Shown here: one piece after another, positions 11,473 to 23,404 of the stretch
How positions within the stretch are numbered: position 1 is the stretch's first letter
How the letters are laid out: each line of letters opens with the position of its first letter
From: Niveomyces insectorum RCEF 264
Taxonomy: Eukaryota; Ascomycota; Sordariomycetes; Hypocreales; Cordycipitaceae
Length of the DNA stretch: 64,000 nt
Direction of reading: 5' to 3'
Assembly: GCA_001636815.1 (NCBI GenBank)
Contig: AZHD01000019.1
Location: 491,796 to 555,795, forward strand
Translations under genes and position numbers: made by a program
Notes under the pieces: generated by a model
The model's input: the letters and a program-made list of their open reading frames with translations, nothing else
Databases searched by the model: none
What the model was told of the DNA's origin: nothing

Positions 11473-13082
11473 TATTACGCGTATACGTATACCACCTTAT
11501 AATATACGTATACCGTACGTAGTATATTAAACCGTAATCTTTATACGGCTTAGCTTAACGCTTATTTATACCCGCGGTAATATAGCTTATTTATATAGTT
11601 ATTTTTTTTTTTAAATATTTTCTTTTTTCTTTTCTTCTTCTTTCTTAAAAATATTAATATACACTTTTTATTATATAAACTATAGTATATAAATTTATAT
11701 TTATCGTATTCTCGTATTATAATTTTATAAGTTTTTAATATTATTTCCGTATTCTAATAGTTAACGGCGGCTAAAGCTTTACCGTGGTCGGAATATACGT
11801 AGTAAGTAATAGTAACTCCTTCTCTTATTTATACTATATTATCCCTTTATTTTACGTATCGTACGTAGCGAAGAAGACGTTAAACGACGGTTTAATTATT
11901 TTATAATTAAATACCCGTTCGGAACCTTTTGGTTTTTACGTCCCGGGTAAATATAAATTTTGATTAAACGGATTAAAATAAAATTTTAAAGTCTTTTTTA
12001 AAAGCTTTCGCCGCGTATAACCTTTTTTCTTTTATATTAAGGTTATATACGTTCGTTATAACGAACTTACAGTATTTGACTATCCGCGCTTTAAAAGATT
12101 ATTAACTTAATATAATACGTTAAACGGTACGTCTCGTCCCAGAAAACGATCTCTTCGGCGTACTGTATATATTAACCGTTTAACCGTAATACGTTAACGT
12201 TAAAAGCCTTACCTTTATTAACTTTACGTGTATAAACGTTTAAATTTAAATAATTAAACGATAAATTATTAATTTATAAAGTTATAACTTTATTTTAAAA
12301 AATAAAAACAACTTAATACGGTCGTTAAATACCGTTTTTTCGAAAGTAAAATCCAACGTTAGATTTAATATAAGTAACGTTTACGGCCGCTTTTTACGGT
12401 ATTAATATAATAAATCTTTAATCTTTTTTTTATTAAGGATTAATAAACTTTAGACGGTGTTTATTAACGTTTAGATTTATTTAACGTTTAACGTCGACGG
12501 GTACCGCGTTTTAATATACCCTTCCTTCTTTAAACTACCTTTTTTAACCGTAATACGGTATTTAATAATTATAAGCCGTTATAAACTAGTAGCTTATATT
12601 ATTAACCACCGTACCCGTTATAATACTTTTAAATATTAAAACTTTAAATAATAAAATTAACGATATTAACCTTTAAATAGTTAAAGTAATCCGTACCCGT
12701 TAAATAATTTAACTACGCGGTATTTTATAATTAAAGCCCGGCCTTTTTATATAAAAAACTAAGTAAAAAAACGGTTTAAACGATATTATAAACACTTAAA
12801 ATACTTAGTATTTAAAAGGTAAAAAATTAATACGTTTTTTATAATTATAAATTAATATTATTTTATTACTTTTAACCGCCGATAACGGCGCCTCTTCCTC
12901 CGATTATAATATTATAAATTACTTTTTAAATATTAAATATTAATTAATAATTACTTTTTACCGTATAATTTTAATCCTTATTAACCGTACGGTTATTTAT
13001 AACTATAATAACCGTTCTTTCCCTACTAACCGTAAGCTTTATTTTAACTTTCACCGTATAAAGTTTAATTACCGCCCTTATA
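11473..13082 (-). mobile_element. E' : left part of a family-E element, minus orientation
   Basis: 11473-11804 is a 332-bp copy of the family-E terminal repeat in inverse orientation. 11805-13082 is the reverse complement of the E interior next to its right LTR (about 38.19-39.58 kb). The element is interrupted at 13083 by E and resumes at 39925 after the duplicated TTATA. No intact reading frame. Confidence 0.8.
13078..13082. repeat. TSD of element E (TTATA)
   Basis: TTATA at 13078-13082 is repeated at 39920-39924, directly flanking the outer ends of the two E terminal repeats. Confidence 0.8.
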
Positions 13083-13426
13083 TACTACGCGTATTCCAAC
13101 CACGGTAAGGTATAGGTCGCCGTTAACGATCGGAATACGGAAATAACACTAAAGAACTCACGGGACTATAGTACAAGAATACGAGGAATACGGATTCGTA
13201 TACTATAATCTATATAATAAAAAGTGTATATATTAATATTCTTAAGGAAAAAGAAGAGAAGAAGAAAGAAAATATAGTAAGAAAGAAAAGAAGGAAATGG
13301 CCGTATAAATAGGTTATATTACCGCGGGTGTATATAAGCGTTAAGTTAAGCCGTATAGGGATTACGGCTTAGTATACTACGTACGGTATATATATACTAT
13401 AAGGCGGTGTACGTATACGCGTAATA
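13083..13426 (+). repeat. Left terminal repeat of E
   Basis: 344 bp, same orientation as 39576-39919, alignable end to end with RIP-type differences. Followed by GGTGCCCGGGGG, a possible primer-binding site. Confidence 0.8.
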
Positions 13427-14885
13427 GGTGCCCGGGGGTAGGGGAGAAAGAGCACCGACCCGGTGCGGGATATAGGCGGTAAATAAAGGATTTACGCGTA
13501 GTAGTATAATAGTAGATTTAGACGGAGGTATAAGAGGATTAAGCGGAAGTAAGAAGAAAAATAAAGTAATTTAAATTAAAAGAAGATAAAAAATACTAGT
13601 TAAAAGATTCGGCGGGTACGATAAAAAATATAATTAAATACGGAAAAATTAATAAAGAAAGGGAAAAGAATATAAAAGAATATAAACGGGAAATTAATAC
13701 AAGAAAATAAAAAAAAATACGGAAGAAAATACGGTAAAGACGGAAAAAAAATAAAAACGGCGGGATAAAAGAGCGAAAAGAAAAAAAAGAAAATAATTAA
13801 AGACGAGTCGGGCCGCGAAATTAAATCTTTTAATATAACCGGAAGACCTTATCCTACTCCGTTTATAAGTCGGCGGAGGCGTTAAGGTTATTAATACGCG
13901 ACTTTTTAATTAACGAGGCTACGGACGTTAAACCCGAACGTTTAATAACCGGAGACGGCGGGTGGGCGGAGAGACGGCTAAACGTACGAAGAGGGCGGCT
14001 CGTCGACGGTTTAAGCGATAAGTCGGGCGGTAGGTCTTTATAAAGCGGGGCGGGCGTGACTATAAATTAATCGAAACGTTTATTAATATTTATAATGGCG
14101 TCGGTTAATACGGTAATAATAGTTATAATAAATTAAGTTACTATTATTATTATAGCCGTTTTAACCGTAAGTATTATAACCTTTTAATTCGTAGTAGTAA
14201 TCGCCGTTATTAATACTTTAAGTTTTTAATCGAATACTTTAAAATACGTTAACGTAGTATTTACCGGTATTTTTAATAGAAAAAAAAGAATTTAGTTTTC
14301 CGCGTAATTAAAATAAAACGTAAGTACCGCCGGTAAATATATATATTCCGGGTTGGTTAAACGTACTACGAGTAGTTAAACGCGTATTAACCGTCGAAGC
14401 GGCTTTATAGTAAATATATACCGTACCTTTTTTTAATTATTAACGGTATTACGAAGTTAGCGTATAAATACCGTTTAAAAAAGTAACCGACCGTTTTCGA
14501 CGATCTTTTTAAAGTGTTACGTAACCTTTATAAATAACGGGTCGTCTTTTAAAATCTTATTGAAATAGTAATATATACGAGTTATAATCTTGCCGGGGTA
14601 TAACCCGAGCTTTTAAACGTTAACGGTTTTATAAACTATAGACGTAACGGTATTTAACGAAACGAAATAACCGGTATTAGTTCGCGTTTTATCCTTCGTT
14701 TTAAAAGGTAGTAACGTAATAATTAACGCGAGGAATTAATACGCCGACTTATTAACTTAATTAAATTATTCGAAAAGAAGGATATTATAAGTACGGTTAT
14801 TTTATTCTTTCGCCGCGATTTTAAAAACGTCGTTAATCGAGTAGAGGTCGTATAAATTAACGTATTTTATAATATTTAACGTTAC
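13427..14885. other. Left interior of E
   Basis: Begins with a G-rich leader; the plus strand is purine-rich over 13.5-13.8 kb. The segment 14.0-14.88 kb reads on the minus strand as a long frame broken only by TAA/TAG/TGA, which appears to continue the frame of 31160-30605 across the nested insertion. The plus strand is nearly as open here, so the coding strand is uncertain. It ends with GTTAC (14881-14885), the left TSD of A2. Confidence 0.45.
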
Positions 14886-15238
14886 TATAATAGGGTTTGG
14901 TAGAGTAGGTAGTCGATAGCGTAGCGAATACGTTACGTTAATGGTACGTATATAAGGGCGAAGGTAGGTCTATATTTATAATAAGACTAAGTCTTGTCCC
15001 CTTCCTAATTCGTACGAAAAGAAGGGGCAACTAAATAAAGGATATCCTATATACGGTGTATTAGGCCCGGTATAACTTTATTACGGGCCCTAAGCCCTAG
15101 CCTCGGGTACGTCCCGTTACCTAGCCCGTTACGCCGTCCGTTATATAGGCTATTACGTAAAACGGGGCTTACGGTACGCCTACGGCTCGCCGTCGACTTT
15201 CCGTCGACTATAGATATACGCTCCGAAAGTTATAATAA
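14886..15238 (-). repeat. A2 3' LTR
   Basis: 353 bp; reverse complement of the A LTR, next to a polypurine tract on the minus strand at about 15239-15255. Confidence 0.88.
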
Positions 15239-15376
15239 TTATCCTCCCTTTTTAACGAATTGGTCTCTTAGTTCGTATTTATTCTATTAGTCTCTCTATT
15301 TATAAAGAGTATTAAGAAAACGTTTTAGTACTTCTTTATTTAACGGTAAAAGTATAGCGGCCGGCGACGACGCGTC

Positions 15377-15381
15377 GGCGG
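15377..15381. repeat. TSD of A1 (GGCGG)
   Basis: GGCGG at 15377-15381 recurs at 23021-23025, immediately outside the two A1 LTRs. Joining the flanks restores the continuous 3' UTR of A2. Confidence 0.88.
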
Positions 15382-15725
15382 TGTTATAACCTTCGATACG
15401 TATACCTATAGTCGACGGAAAGTCGATAGCGAGCCGTAGACGTACCGTAAGCCCCGTTTTACGTAACAACCTATATAACGGGCGGCGTAACGAGCTAGAT
15501 AACGGAACGTATCCGAGGCTAAGGCTTAAGGTCCGTAATAAAGTTATACCGGGCCTAGTATACCGTATATAGAATATCCTTTATTTAGTTACCCCTTCTT
15601 TTCGTACGAATTAGAAAGGCAAGACTTAGTCATAAATATAGATTTACCTTCGCCTTTATATACGTACTATTAATATAATACGTTCGCTACGCTATCGACT
15701 ACCTACTCTACTAAACTCTATTACA
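15382..15725 (+). repeat. A1 5' LTR
   Basis: Starts TGTTATAACC, ends CTATTACA, followed by ATTCTAAGTC. The same junction occurs in A3 and A4 and, inverted, in A2. Confidence 0.9.
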
Positions 15726-15827
15726 ATTCTAAGTCTTCTACCTATAGAGTACCTAGTCGAAATAGCTAGCGAGAGTTATACGACCTAAGGGCGCGTTACG
15801 CGCGCTATATCGCGGGCGGCAACAAAA

Positions 15828-18800
15828 GTGCCAACGACGGAAGAAGCCTTCGACCAAACGGCGGGCACCATTACGGTCGCGTCTCCGAATCCACCGGAAA
15901 ATACGGAGAACGAAGTAGGCGAAGTAACGGAAGCGGCGGCCGAAGATAAACGTTACGTCTTAAAGTCGACGGAGGATAAAGACGAGCCGACGGCCACTCC
16001 GGTTTTCGAAGATAAAGAAGAATAAAGGTTCGCGGCCTAGCTTATAGCCGTCCGTCGTAAAAATCGGCTACGCCGTCTAATTGCCCGCGAAACGTAAGCG
16101 GTATTCTCTTTAAACGGAGAGGTAATCCGGTTAGCGGCTATTACGCCCGCGCCGTCTACCCCTAATATAGACGAGTTTAACGGAAAAAGCTACGATATTA
16201 AGTTTAAGCCCTTTAAGTTAATATTAAAGTTTACTTTTTAAGATAAAGAATTTTAAATTAAAGAATTAAAAGTATTATTTAACGTCGTACTATAAACGTA
16301 TACTTCGAAGAGGCGTAAGGTTATTATCGTATATATAAATATAAAATAAGGGTTTTAAAAACGTTAATAATAATACGTTATATTATTTAAAACGTAAATA
16401 TAAAAGAAGCGCGATTAAGCTAAAGCCTTTTAAATAGAGTTTAAAAAATAGACGGATACTCTAAGGTTTACGGCGAGCGATCTAAGTCTATAAATCTATA
16501 AAGTATATAAGAGGGTCCGTTAACGGTACGGCTAAGCTTCGTTTAACTTCCTTAACTATTTTAAGTCGTTAGAGGTATAAATAGATCCGTTAATAAAGAG
16601 TTTTCGAAAAGAGACCTTTTTCTTAAAGCTTATAGAGCTAATTCGAAAATTACTTAATACGTTAATCGATACTAAGTCGACGTCGCTTCGAAAGATAGCT
16701 ACTAAGGCCGAAAACTTCTATCTTTAGTCCGAAGAGAAAACTTAGTTAAAGGGATTTTCTTAATCGCGGCTCGACGAGGGTAGGGGTACTAAGAACTTTA
16801 AGGCTTCTTTCCCGCGTAAGTCTAAACGCCGCTATTAGAAAAGTTATTAGCGAAAGCTAAAAGGCGGCCACCGACCGCCCCGGCGAACCGATAGCGCGAA
16901 GCTTACGGACCGACTATTATTAGAAGTAACGTACTATAAGTATTATAAAAAGAGGTACTATTCGAACGACTATCGAAGTAATCCCAAAGTGTAAAGTACG
17001 TCGATAGAGGCTAGAGAGTTAACTCTATCGTTAAAAAACTAGATGGCCTTCGCCTTAGTCTTAACGGCGAAGAGCTATACGTTAAAATCGGGACGCGGCG
17101 TTATACTACGATAGTATACTACGAATAAGCCGATATTAAGTCGACGATTAATTTCGATATAGAAGTAAAAATAGATATCGTTAGCGTCTAATTTGCTAAA
17201 CGTATATAGCTTCGTAAAGTTAAATACCCCGGCTTAATACTCGGATTAGCTAATCTATAAACGATAAAATTATACGACGTATAGAAAGTCTCGTTTATAT
17301 TAATAGATTTCCGCGGTCGGTCAAAAAAGGCGACTCGTTAGTATATTACGGTCGATAGGCTAAAGGTACTAAGTATTAGCCCGGTCTTATTAATAGTAAC
17401 TAGACTTAACGCTTTAAATATTAATATACCCGTACGAGCCCAGTAGCGCTTTACCTATAGCGATTAAGAGTTATAAATTAAATCCGCTAAGAAGTTCGCG
17501 AAGACTACCCGTAATAAGGCTATAATATTTACGGTATTCGCTTACGCGATATCGCTTCGAAGACTAAAGTTTAATAGAGAGAATAATTTCCTCTCCGCTA
17601 ACGAGGCGTTAGAGAGTCGTTAAGGAGCCGAGCTTCTTTCCGAGCTACGGGATTTTTAAGATATATTTAATACGTCTAAGGCGACTATACTTTCGGCGCG
17701 GAAGGAGACCGACTATACTATCGATTTGGTAGAAGAGGGTTAGCCGTTATACGGGTTTATCTATTTACTTTCTAAGCGAAAACTATCGAAACTTCGACGG
17801 TATATTAATAAAAACCTAGCGAACGGCCGTATTAGGCCGTCTAAAAGCTTTATAAGAGCTTTAATTTTATTTATATTAAAGAAAGACGGAACTCTCCGTC
17901 TATATATAGACTATCGGAGGCTTAATAAAGTTACCGTAAAGAACCGGTACGTTTTACCGTTAATCTTAAAGATCTTAGACCGGATTAATAGTATATAATT
18001 CTTTTTTAAATTAGATATTAAGAATATCTATTATCGGATTCGTATTAAGAGCGGCGATAAATGGAAAACGGCGTTTCGTACGCGGTACGACTATTTTAAA
18101 TATTTAATATTACCCTTTAACTTAACTAACGTTTCGACTATATTCTAATATTATATCTATATTACCCTTAAGAGACTAGTTAACGTTACGTATATCGCCT
18201 ATATCGACGACGTATTAATATTTTCTAAGACTAGAGAGAAATATACGCGGTACCTCTACGAAGTCCTATCGCGTCTACGTCGAGCCTAACTATATACCAA
18301 CCTAGGTAAATATAGCTTCTACGAGAAGAAAGTAGAATTCCTTAGTTTTATATTATCTACGGAAGGCGTTAGAATAGACGAAAATAGAGTCGCTACCGTA
18401 ACGAAGTAGCCCGAGCTAGAGTTATATAAAGAAGTCTAAATATTTTTCGGCTTCTATAATTTCTACCGTAGATTTATCGAAAAGTATTTAGCGCTAATAG
18501 CGCCCCTTAACGAAATAATAAAGAGGATAAAGAATAGTAGAAAGCCGAGCGAAGTTACGTTATCGCCTCGTTAGCGGTAAGCCTTCGAAGCGTTAAAGTA
18601 GAAATTTTAAGAGGCGCTATTATTAAGGTACTTCGATCCCGTTCGCCTACTTCGGCTCGAGACCGATATATCTAAGGAGGTAGGAGCGAGTATACTATTA
18701 TAGCTAAACGACGAAGGGCGATACTATTCTATTACCTTTTAGTTAAAAAAATAGAAGGGGCTAGAGTTAAACTATAGTACTTTAAATTAAGAGATAATGG

Positions 18801-20800
18801 CTATTATAGAGAGCTTTAAGTATTAACGCTAATATTTAAAAGGGAGCCGATAGCGAATCGAAGTTTTATCGGATTATATTAATTTATAGTTCTTTATAAG
18901 CTAGTAAAAACCCAACGGTCGCTAAGCGTATTGGATAATATTCTTAATACTATTTAACTTTAAAATTAAATACTAGACGGGTAAGCGTAACTCGATAGAC
19001 GCTTCGTTACGCCACTCCGACTACTAAACGTCGTAAGAAAAGCGTATCGATTAGAGTCTATTGCCCGATTTAGAGTAACGGCTAGTCTCTATTCAAAAAA
19101 TATTAATTCTAACTTTATATATAGAGAAAGAGTAGGCTACGGAGAGCCTAAGGCTAAAGAACGCTAAGCCTATTTGGATTTAAGCTATTAAGGTACGAGT
19201 ACCGCTAAAGAAACGCCGACGACGTACCTACGGTAAGGAAGAGGGCCGACTTATAAAGTAGTCGCTTATTCTAAAATAATTTTTTTATCGTACTTTAATA
19301 TAATCAGTAACCGTACGGAAGGATATAACGTCGGTAGAAATTAAAGAACCGCTTTAAAGAACGCTATTGGTACTATAAGTAAATGACTTATTTTATATTA
19401 AGAAGAAAGACGCCGACGATATACGAGACTTCCGCTAACGTACTACGACGGAGGGATTGTTACGATACCGATATTACGTCTACGTTTTAAAAGATACTAC
19501 GCTTAAAACTAAGATTATCCGTTAATATTACGACGATCCGTAGACGGAATATTTTAATAGAGTAAAAACTAATAAAATTATTAAGAGAAAATTCTACTAA
19601 TTAACGATATAAAAGAATATTAATATATATATAGCTTCGTACCTAGTATATCAAAAAGTATCTTTACGAAGGTATAAACTATACGGTTAGTTATAACTAC
19701 TACTACCTTCGAAGCGTTCGTAGTAAGAGATATCTATAGATTTTATTATTAGACTATCTACCGTATAGTACTAAGGATAGCTCGTTAATACGATTCTAGT
19801 AGTAGTCGATAAATATACGAAGGTAATACGCTTTATTTTAGTATCTTTATAGATTACGGCGGAGGAATTGGCCGCTATATTTAAACGAGAAGTCGGGATA
19901 CGCTATAGAATATTAAACGGTATCGTTACCGATAGAGGGAGCGTTTTTACCTACGTATTTTAGCGAAAATTTTACGTTATTCTAATAATACGCCGGCGGC
20001 TCTCTACCGTATACTATTTATAAACCGATAGCTAAACCGAACGTATAAACTAAATGTTAGAGTACTACCTACGCGCCTTCGTCAATACCGAGTAGACTAA
20101 CTAGATATCGCTCTTCTTATAAGCGGAGTTTGCCTATAATAATATATAAAACGCCTTTATAGAAGAGACCTCTTTTCGTCTCTTAATAGAATACGATCCT
20201 TATACTATTAATAACGTCGAAGCCGACGTATACGAAGGGGAGGTACCGGTAGTCGGTAATAGAATTTAAAAGCTATAAAAACTACGTAAGAAGGTAGCGG
20301 ATCATCTACGTACCGCGTAAGAGTTATAAGCGAAGTACTATAATAAAAAATATAAGCCTATAAAATTTAAAGTTAGGGATTTAGTAATACTATCTATATA
20401 AAATATACGCTTTAAAGTCTCTTAAAAGAAGCTAGTACCAAAATTCATTGGTCCGTTTAAAGTATTAGAGAAAATAGAAAAGTAGGCGTACCGATTAGTA
20501 CTACCGTAGTAATATTAAAGACTATATAATATTTTCCCGGTTACGTTACTAGAGCCGTAGCGAGTAAGAGACGCTAACGAAGCGATAGCGATATATATAT
20601 CGGACTTAGATAACGACCTCGATAAATAAAAGGTCGAAGTAGTAAAAGATAAAGCGATTCGTAAAGGAGAAGTCTACTACTTAGTCAAATGGATAGAATA
20701 GCCCGTAGAGTATAATTAATAGATATTCGAAAAAGATATAGTAAACGCCTAAAAGGCGGTACGGAATTACTAAAAGTATATAAAGTTAAAGGCTAAAGTA
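15828..20800 (+). pseudogene. A1 gag-pol remnant with chromodomain
   Basis: One frame of about 1,650 codons, closed only by TAA/TAG at former Gln/Trp positions. The first 65 codons (15828-16025) are still open. Gag has a CCHC knuckle at 16932-16973 in which all four ligand codons now read Tyr (TAC/TAT), exactly the change RIP makes to TGC/TGT/CAC. Then come protease, reverse transcriptase with YIDD at 18200-18211, RNase H, integrase with VVVDKYTK (about 19.8 kb) and TDRGSVF (about 19.93 kb), and a chromodomain (EVYYLVKWIE, about 20.63-20.77 kb). This order is diagnostic of Ty3/Gypsy chromoviruses, whose chromodomain directs integration toward heterochromatin. Non-functional as it stands. The 3' limit is approximate. 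Confidence 0.9.
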
Positions 20801-21005
20801 AAGAAATAGCTAAATTTAAATAAACTATCTAGTATATACCGATAGAGTAACGGCCTCTCCGCGACGACGAGTTATATAAATAAAAATTAAAGAAATAAAA
20901 AATAAAAAGAGTACGTACTAAACGGACGCCTACCTCTCCGCGACGGCGAGTCGCGTAAAGAATAAAGAAAATAAAGGAAAGAAATAAAGAATAGAATAAA
21001 AAAAA

Positions 21006-22145
21006 CTACTTTAATATCGAAGTCAAATGGGCGACGCGGCGTTCGACCCGTTAGGCCGAAAAACCTTCGGCGGTAGATATAAAGCGTATATTCGTAACGA
21101 AGGTAGCTATACGCTCCGTCTAAATATCGTAGAGCCGGTTACCCGGCTCGAAGCGTAGAAGTTACGCCGCCGTATCGACGGTATTTCGGTTAAAGGCGAA
21201 TAAATAGCGTTCGTAACCGACTCTAGCTTTCTAAATTAGCGCGTCGTAACGCGCGTAGGCGACGGTCTAATTATTATTATTCTTTCCGCCTTCGATATTA
21301 TTATCTTTATTACCGTCGGTATCTTTACCGCTATCGTCGTTACTACCGCCGTCGTTAACGTTAATATTATTAGCGCGGTAAATATCTTCGTCGATTATAT
21401 CGTCTTTATTATCGCTTTTTAAAGCGTCGACGGCGGACCGAGTAGTTAGTTCGATCTAAACTCGCGCGGCGAAAGCCGCGGTAAAAGAACGGACGGACTA
21501 AATACTACCCGCTACCCGCTTAGAGGGCGCCGTTTACTTAGCGGAATAGACGCGCTTAGAAGGACTTGCTATAGCGCGAAGACGAATAGAAGTAGGTATA
21601 AGACTAGGTATATTAACCGTAACTTTAATAATAAAACGTACGGCGAATAATACTATAATTTTATTTCGAATAGATATACCCGGACGTATAAAAGATCGCG
21701 ACTCTATAAAGAGAGGCGTCTAAATAGAAGGCGTACCGGTAATAGTCCGAAAGCGGGCCGCCGTCGGGTTAAAAGGCTCTATAGAAGTAATAGAAACGTA
21801 TCGTTAAAGAGAAGGCGTAACTAATACCGCGGATATCGTCGTTATAAACGTAAAAGGTATAGCCGCGGTAGATAAAAAAGGTAGCGGACTCGGAGCCGAC
21901 GTAGAGCCGCTAGCGTATCGACGACGAGCTACCGTTAAGCTAACCGTCCTAATAAATTCATTAACGGCGTATCGCTAAGTAAAAGGTATAATAGGCGTCC
22001 CGGAAGCGACCGCTATAGGCGCGGACGGCGTATTCGTAGTAGCTAAAGTAGGCCGCGGCCCCGGGACCGATACCGAGTCGTTAGCACTTTGTCGGCGATC
22101 CTCCTTACGGCGTTTACGCCGAGCCTTTTTCGAAGGCTTATCTAT
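21006..22145 (-). pseudogene. A1 antisense ORF (internally deleted copy)
   Basis: Minus-strand frame of 380 codons opposite to gag-pol and tail-to-tail with it, interrupted only by RIP-type stops. The presumed start codon (22143-22145) now reads ATA and is followed by a basic block KKARRKRRKEDRR resembling a nuclear localisation signal. Then a Ser/Thr/Pro-rich region, an Asp/Asn-rich linker ending in four Asn, and the C-terminal segment ending ...LTSILK. Compared with A2, 432 bp (144 codons) are missing exactly between the Asn run and TVxYxRYD, in frame. Function unknown; see findings. Confidence 0.6.
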
Positions 22146-22668
22146 CTTAGTAAAAAACGAAAATTTAAATTAAGGATTAAATAACGAACTTTTACTCTTA
22201 AAATATAAACTTAAGAAAACTTATAGAGATTAGAAAGGAAAAATTCTCTTTAAAGTAAAGGGGACGACTACGTTTATATATAAGGCCGACGGCTACTCGT
22301 AGAAAAGTAAATAAATAAATGAATAAACGAAGAAAGGAACGACTAGCTCCTAAAAGATATTTATTTAATATAAATATAAAGCGTCTATATACCGTAGACG
22401 AACCGTAATAAAGGTAAATACTAGAAGAGATAAAGAAGGTATAGAGTAACCGGTTAAATATAAATATATTTAGAAAAACGAAAAGTTCGTACTCTATAAA
22501 TATAGTTAGAGAGTTTAAGACGGACTATCGACGCGTCGTCGTTAACCGTTATACTTTTACCGTTAAATAAAGAAGTACTAAAACGTTCTTTTAATACTTT
22601 CTATAAATAAAAAGACTAATAAAATAAATACGAACTAAAAGACTAGTTTATTAAAGGGGAAGAATAAT
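22146..22668 (+). other. A1 3' UTR and polypurine tract
   Basis: No coding trace. Ends in AAAGGGGAAGAATAAT directly before the 3' LTR, a good polypurine tract. Confidence 0.65.
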
Positions 22669-23020
22669 TATTATAACCTTCGGTACGTATACCTATAGTC
22701 GACGGAAAGTCGACGGCGAGCCGTAGACGTACCGTAAGCCTCGTTCTACGTAATAACCTATATAACGGGCGGCGTAACGGGCTAAGTAACGGGACGTATC
22801 CGAGGCTAGGGCTTAAAGTTCGTAATAAAGTTATACCGGGCTTAGTATACCGTATATAGGATATTTTTTATTTAGTTACCCCTTTTTTTCGTACGAATTA
22901 GAAAAGGGATAAAACTTAGTCTTATTATAAATATAAATCTACCTTTGCTTTTATATATATACTATTAATATAACGCGTTCGCTACGCTATCGATTACCTA
23001 CTTTACCAAATCCTATTATA
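22669..23020 (+). repeat. A1 3' LTR
   Basis: 352 bp, starts TATTATAACC and ends CTATTATA (TG/CA ends altered by RIP), followed by TSD GGCGG. Confidence 0.9.
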
Positions 23021-23404
23021 GGCGGTCCGTCTTAGACTCTTTAGCTATATTTACGGAGTACGGACTTTTCGTTTTTTTAAATATATTTATATTTAGCCGG
23101 TTACTCTATATCTTCTTTATCTTTTCTAATATCTACCTTTATTACGGTTCGTTCGTAGTATATAAGCGTTTTATACTCGTATTAAATAAATATCTTTTAG
23201 AAGTTAATCGCTCTTTTCTTTATTTATTTATTTATTTATTTACTTTCTTACGAATAGCCGTCGGCTCTATATATAAACGCGGTCGTCCTCTCTACTTTAA
23301 AGAAAATTTTTTCTCTCTAGTCTCTATAAATTCTTTTAAGTTTATATTCTAAAAGTAAAAGTTCGTTATTTAATTTTTAATTTAGATTTTCGTTTTTTAT
23401 TAAA

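Larger units (their letters stand above)
15382..23020 (+). mobile_element. A1: complete family-A chromovirus (plus), innermost insertion
   Basis: LTRs at 15382-15725 (344 bp) and 22669-23020 (352 bp), TSD GGCGG, length 7,639 bp. Gag-pol runs in one frame, with an antisense frame downstream. It is inserted into the 3' UTR of A2, a relative in opposite orientation: 15239-15381 is matched in reverse complement by A1's own 3' UTR (about 22520-22660). It retains visibly more CpA and TpG than A3 or E (for example intact Met, Trp and His codons near 20.68 and 21.02 kb), as expected for the youngest insertion with fewer RIP cycles. Confidence 0.93.

Noticed and set aside
13500..13800. Purine-rich plus strand in E as a Gag basic region
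   Set aside because: No knuckle or other Gag feature follows, and RIPed AT-rich DNA easily gives Lys/Glu-rich translations.
14340..14880. Plus-strand reading in E that faintly recalls a DUF3435-type tyrosine recombinase (Starship captain)
   Set aside because: The similarity is a few hydrophobic and charged residues by eye, the R-H-R-Y catalytic set is not visible, and the minus strand is at least as coding-like. E has LTR-type ends and a 5-bp TSD, unlike Starships.
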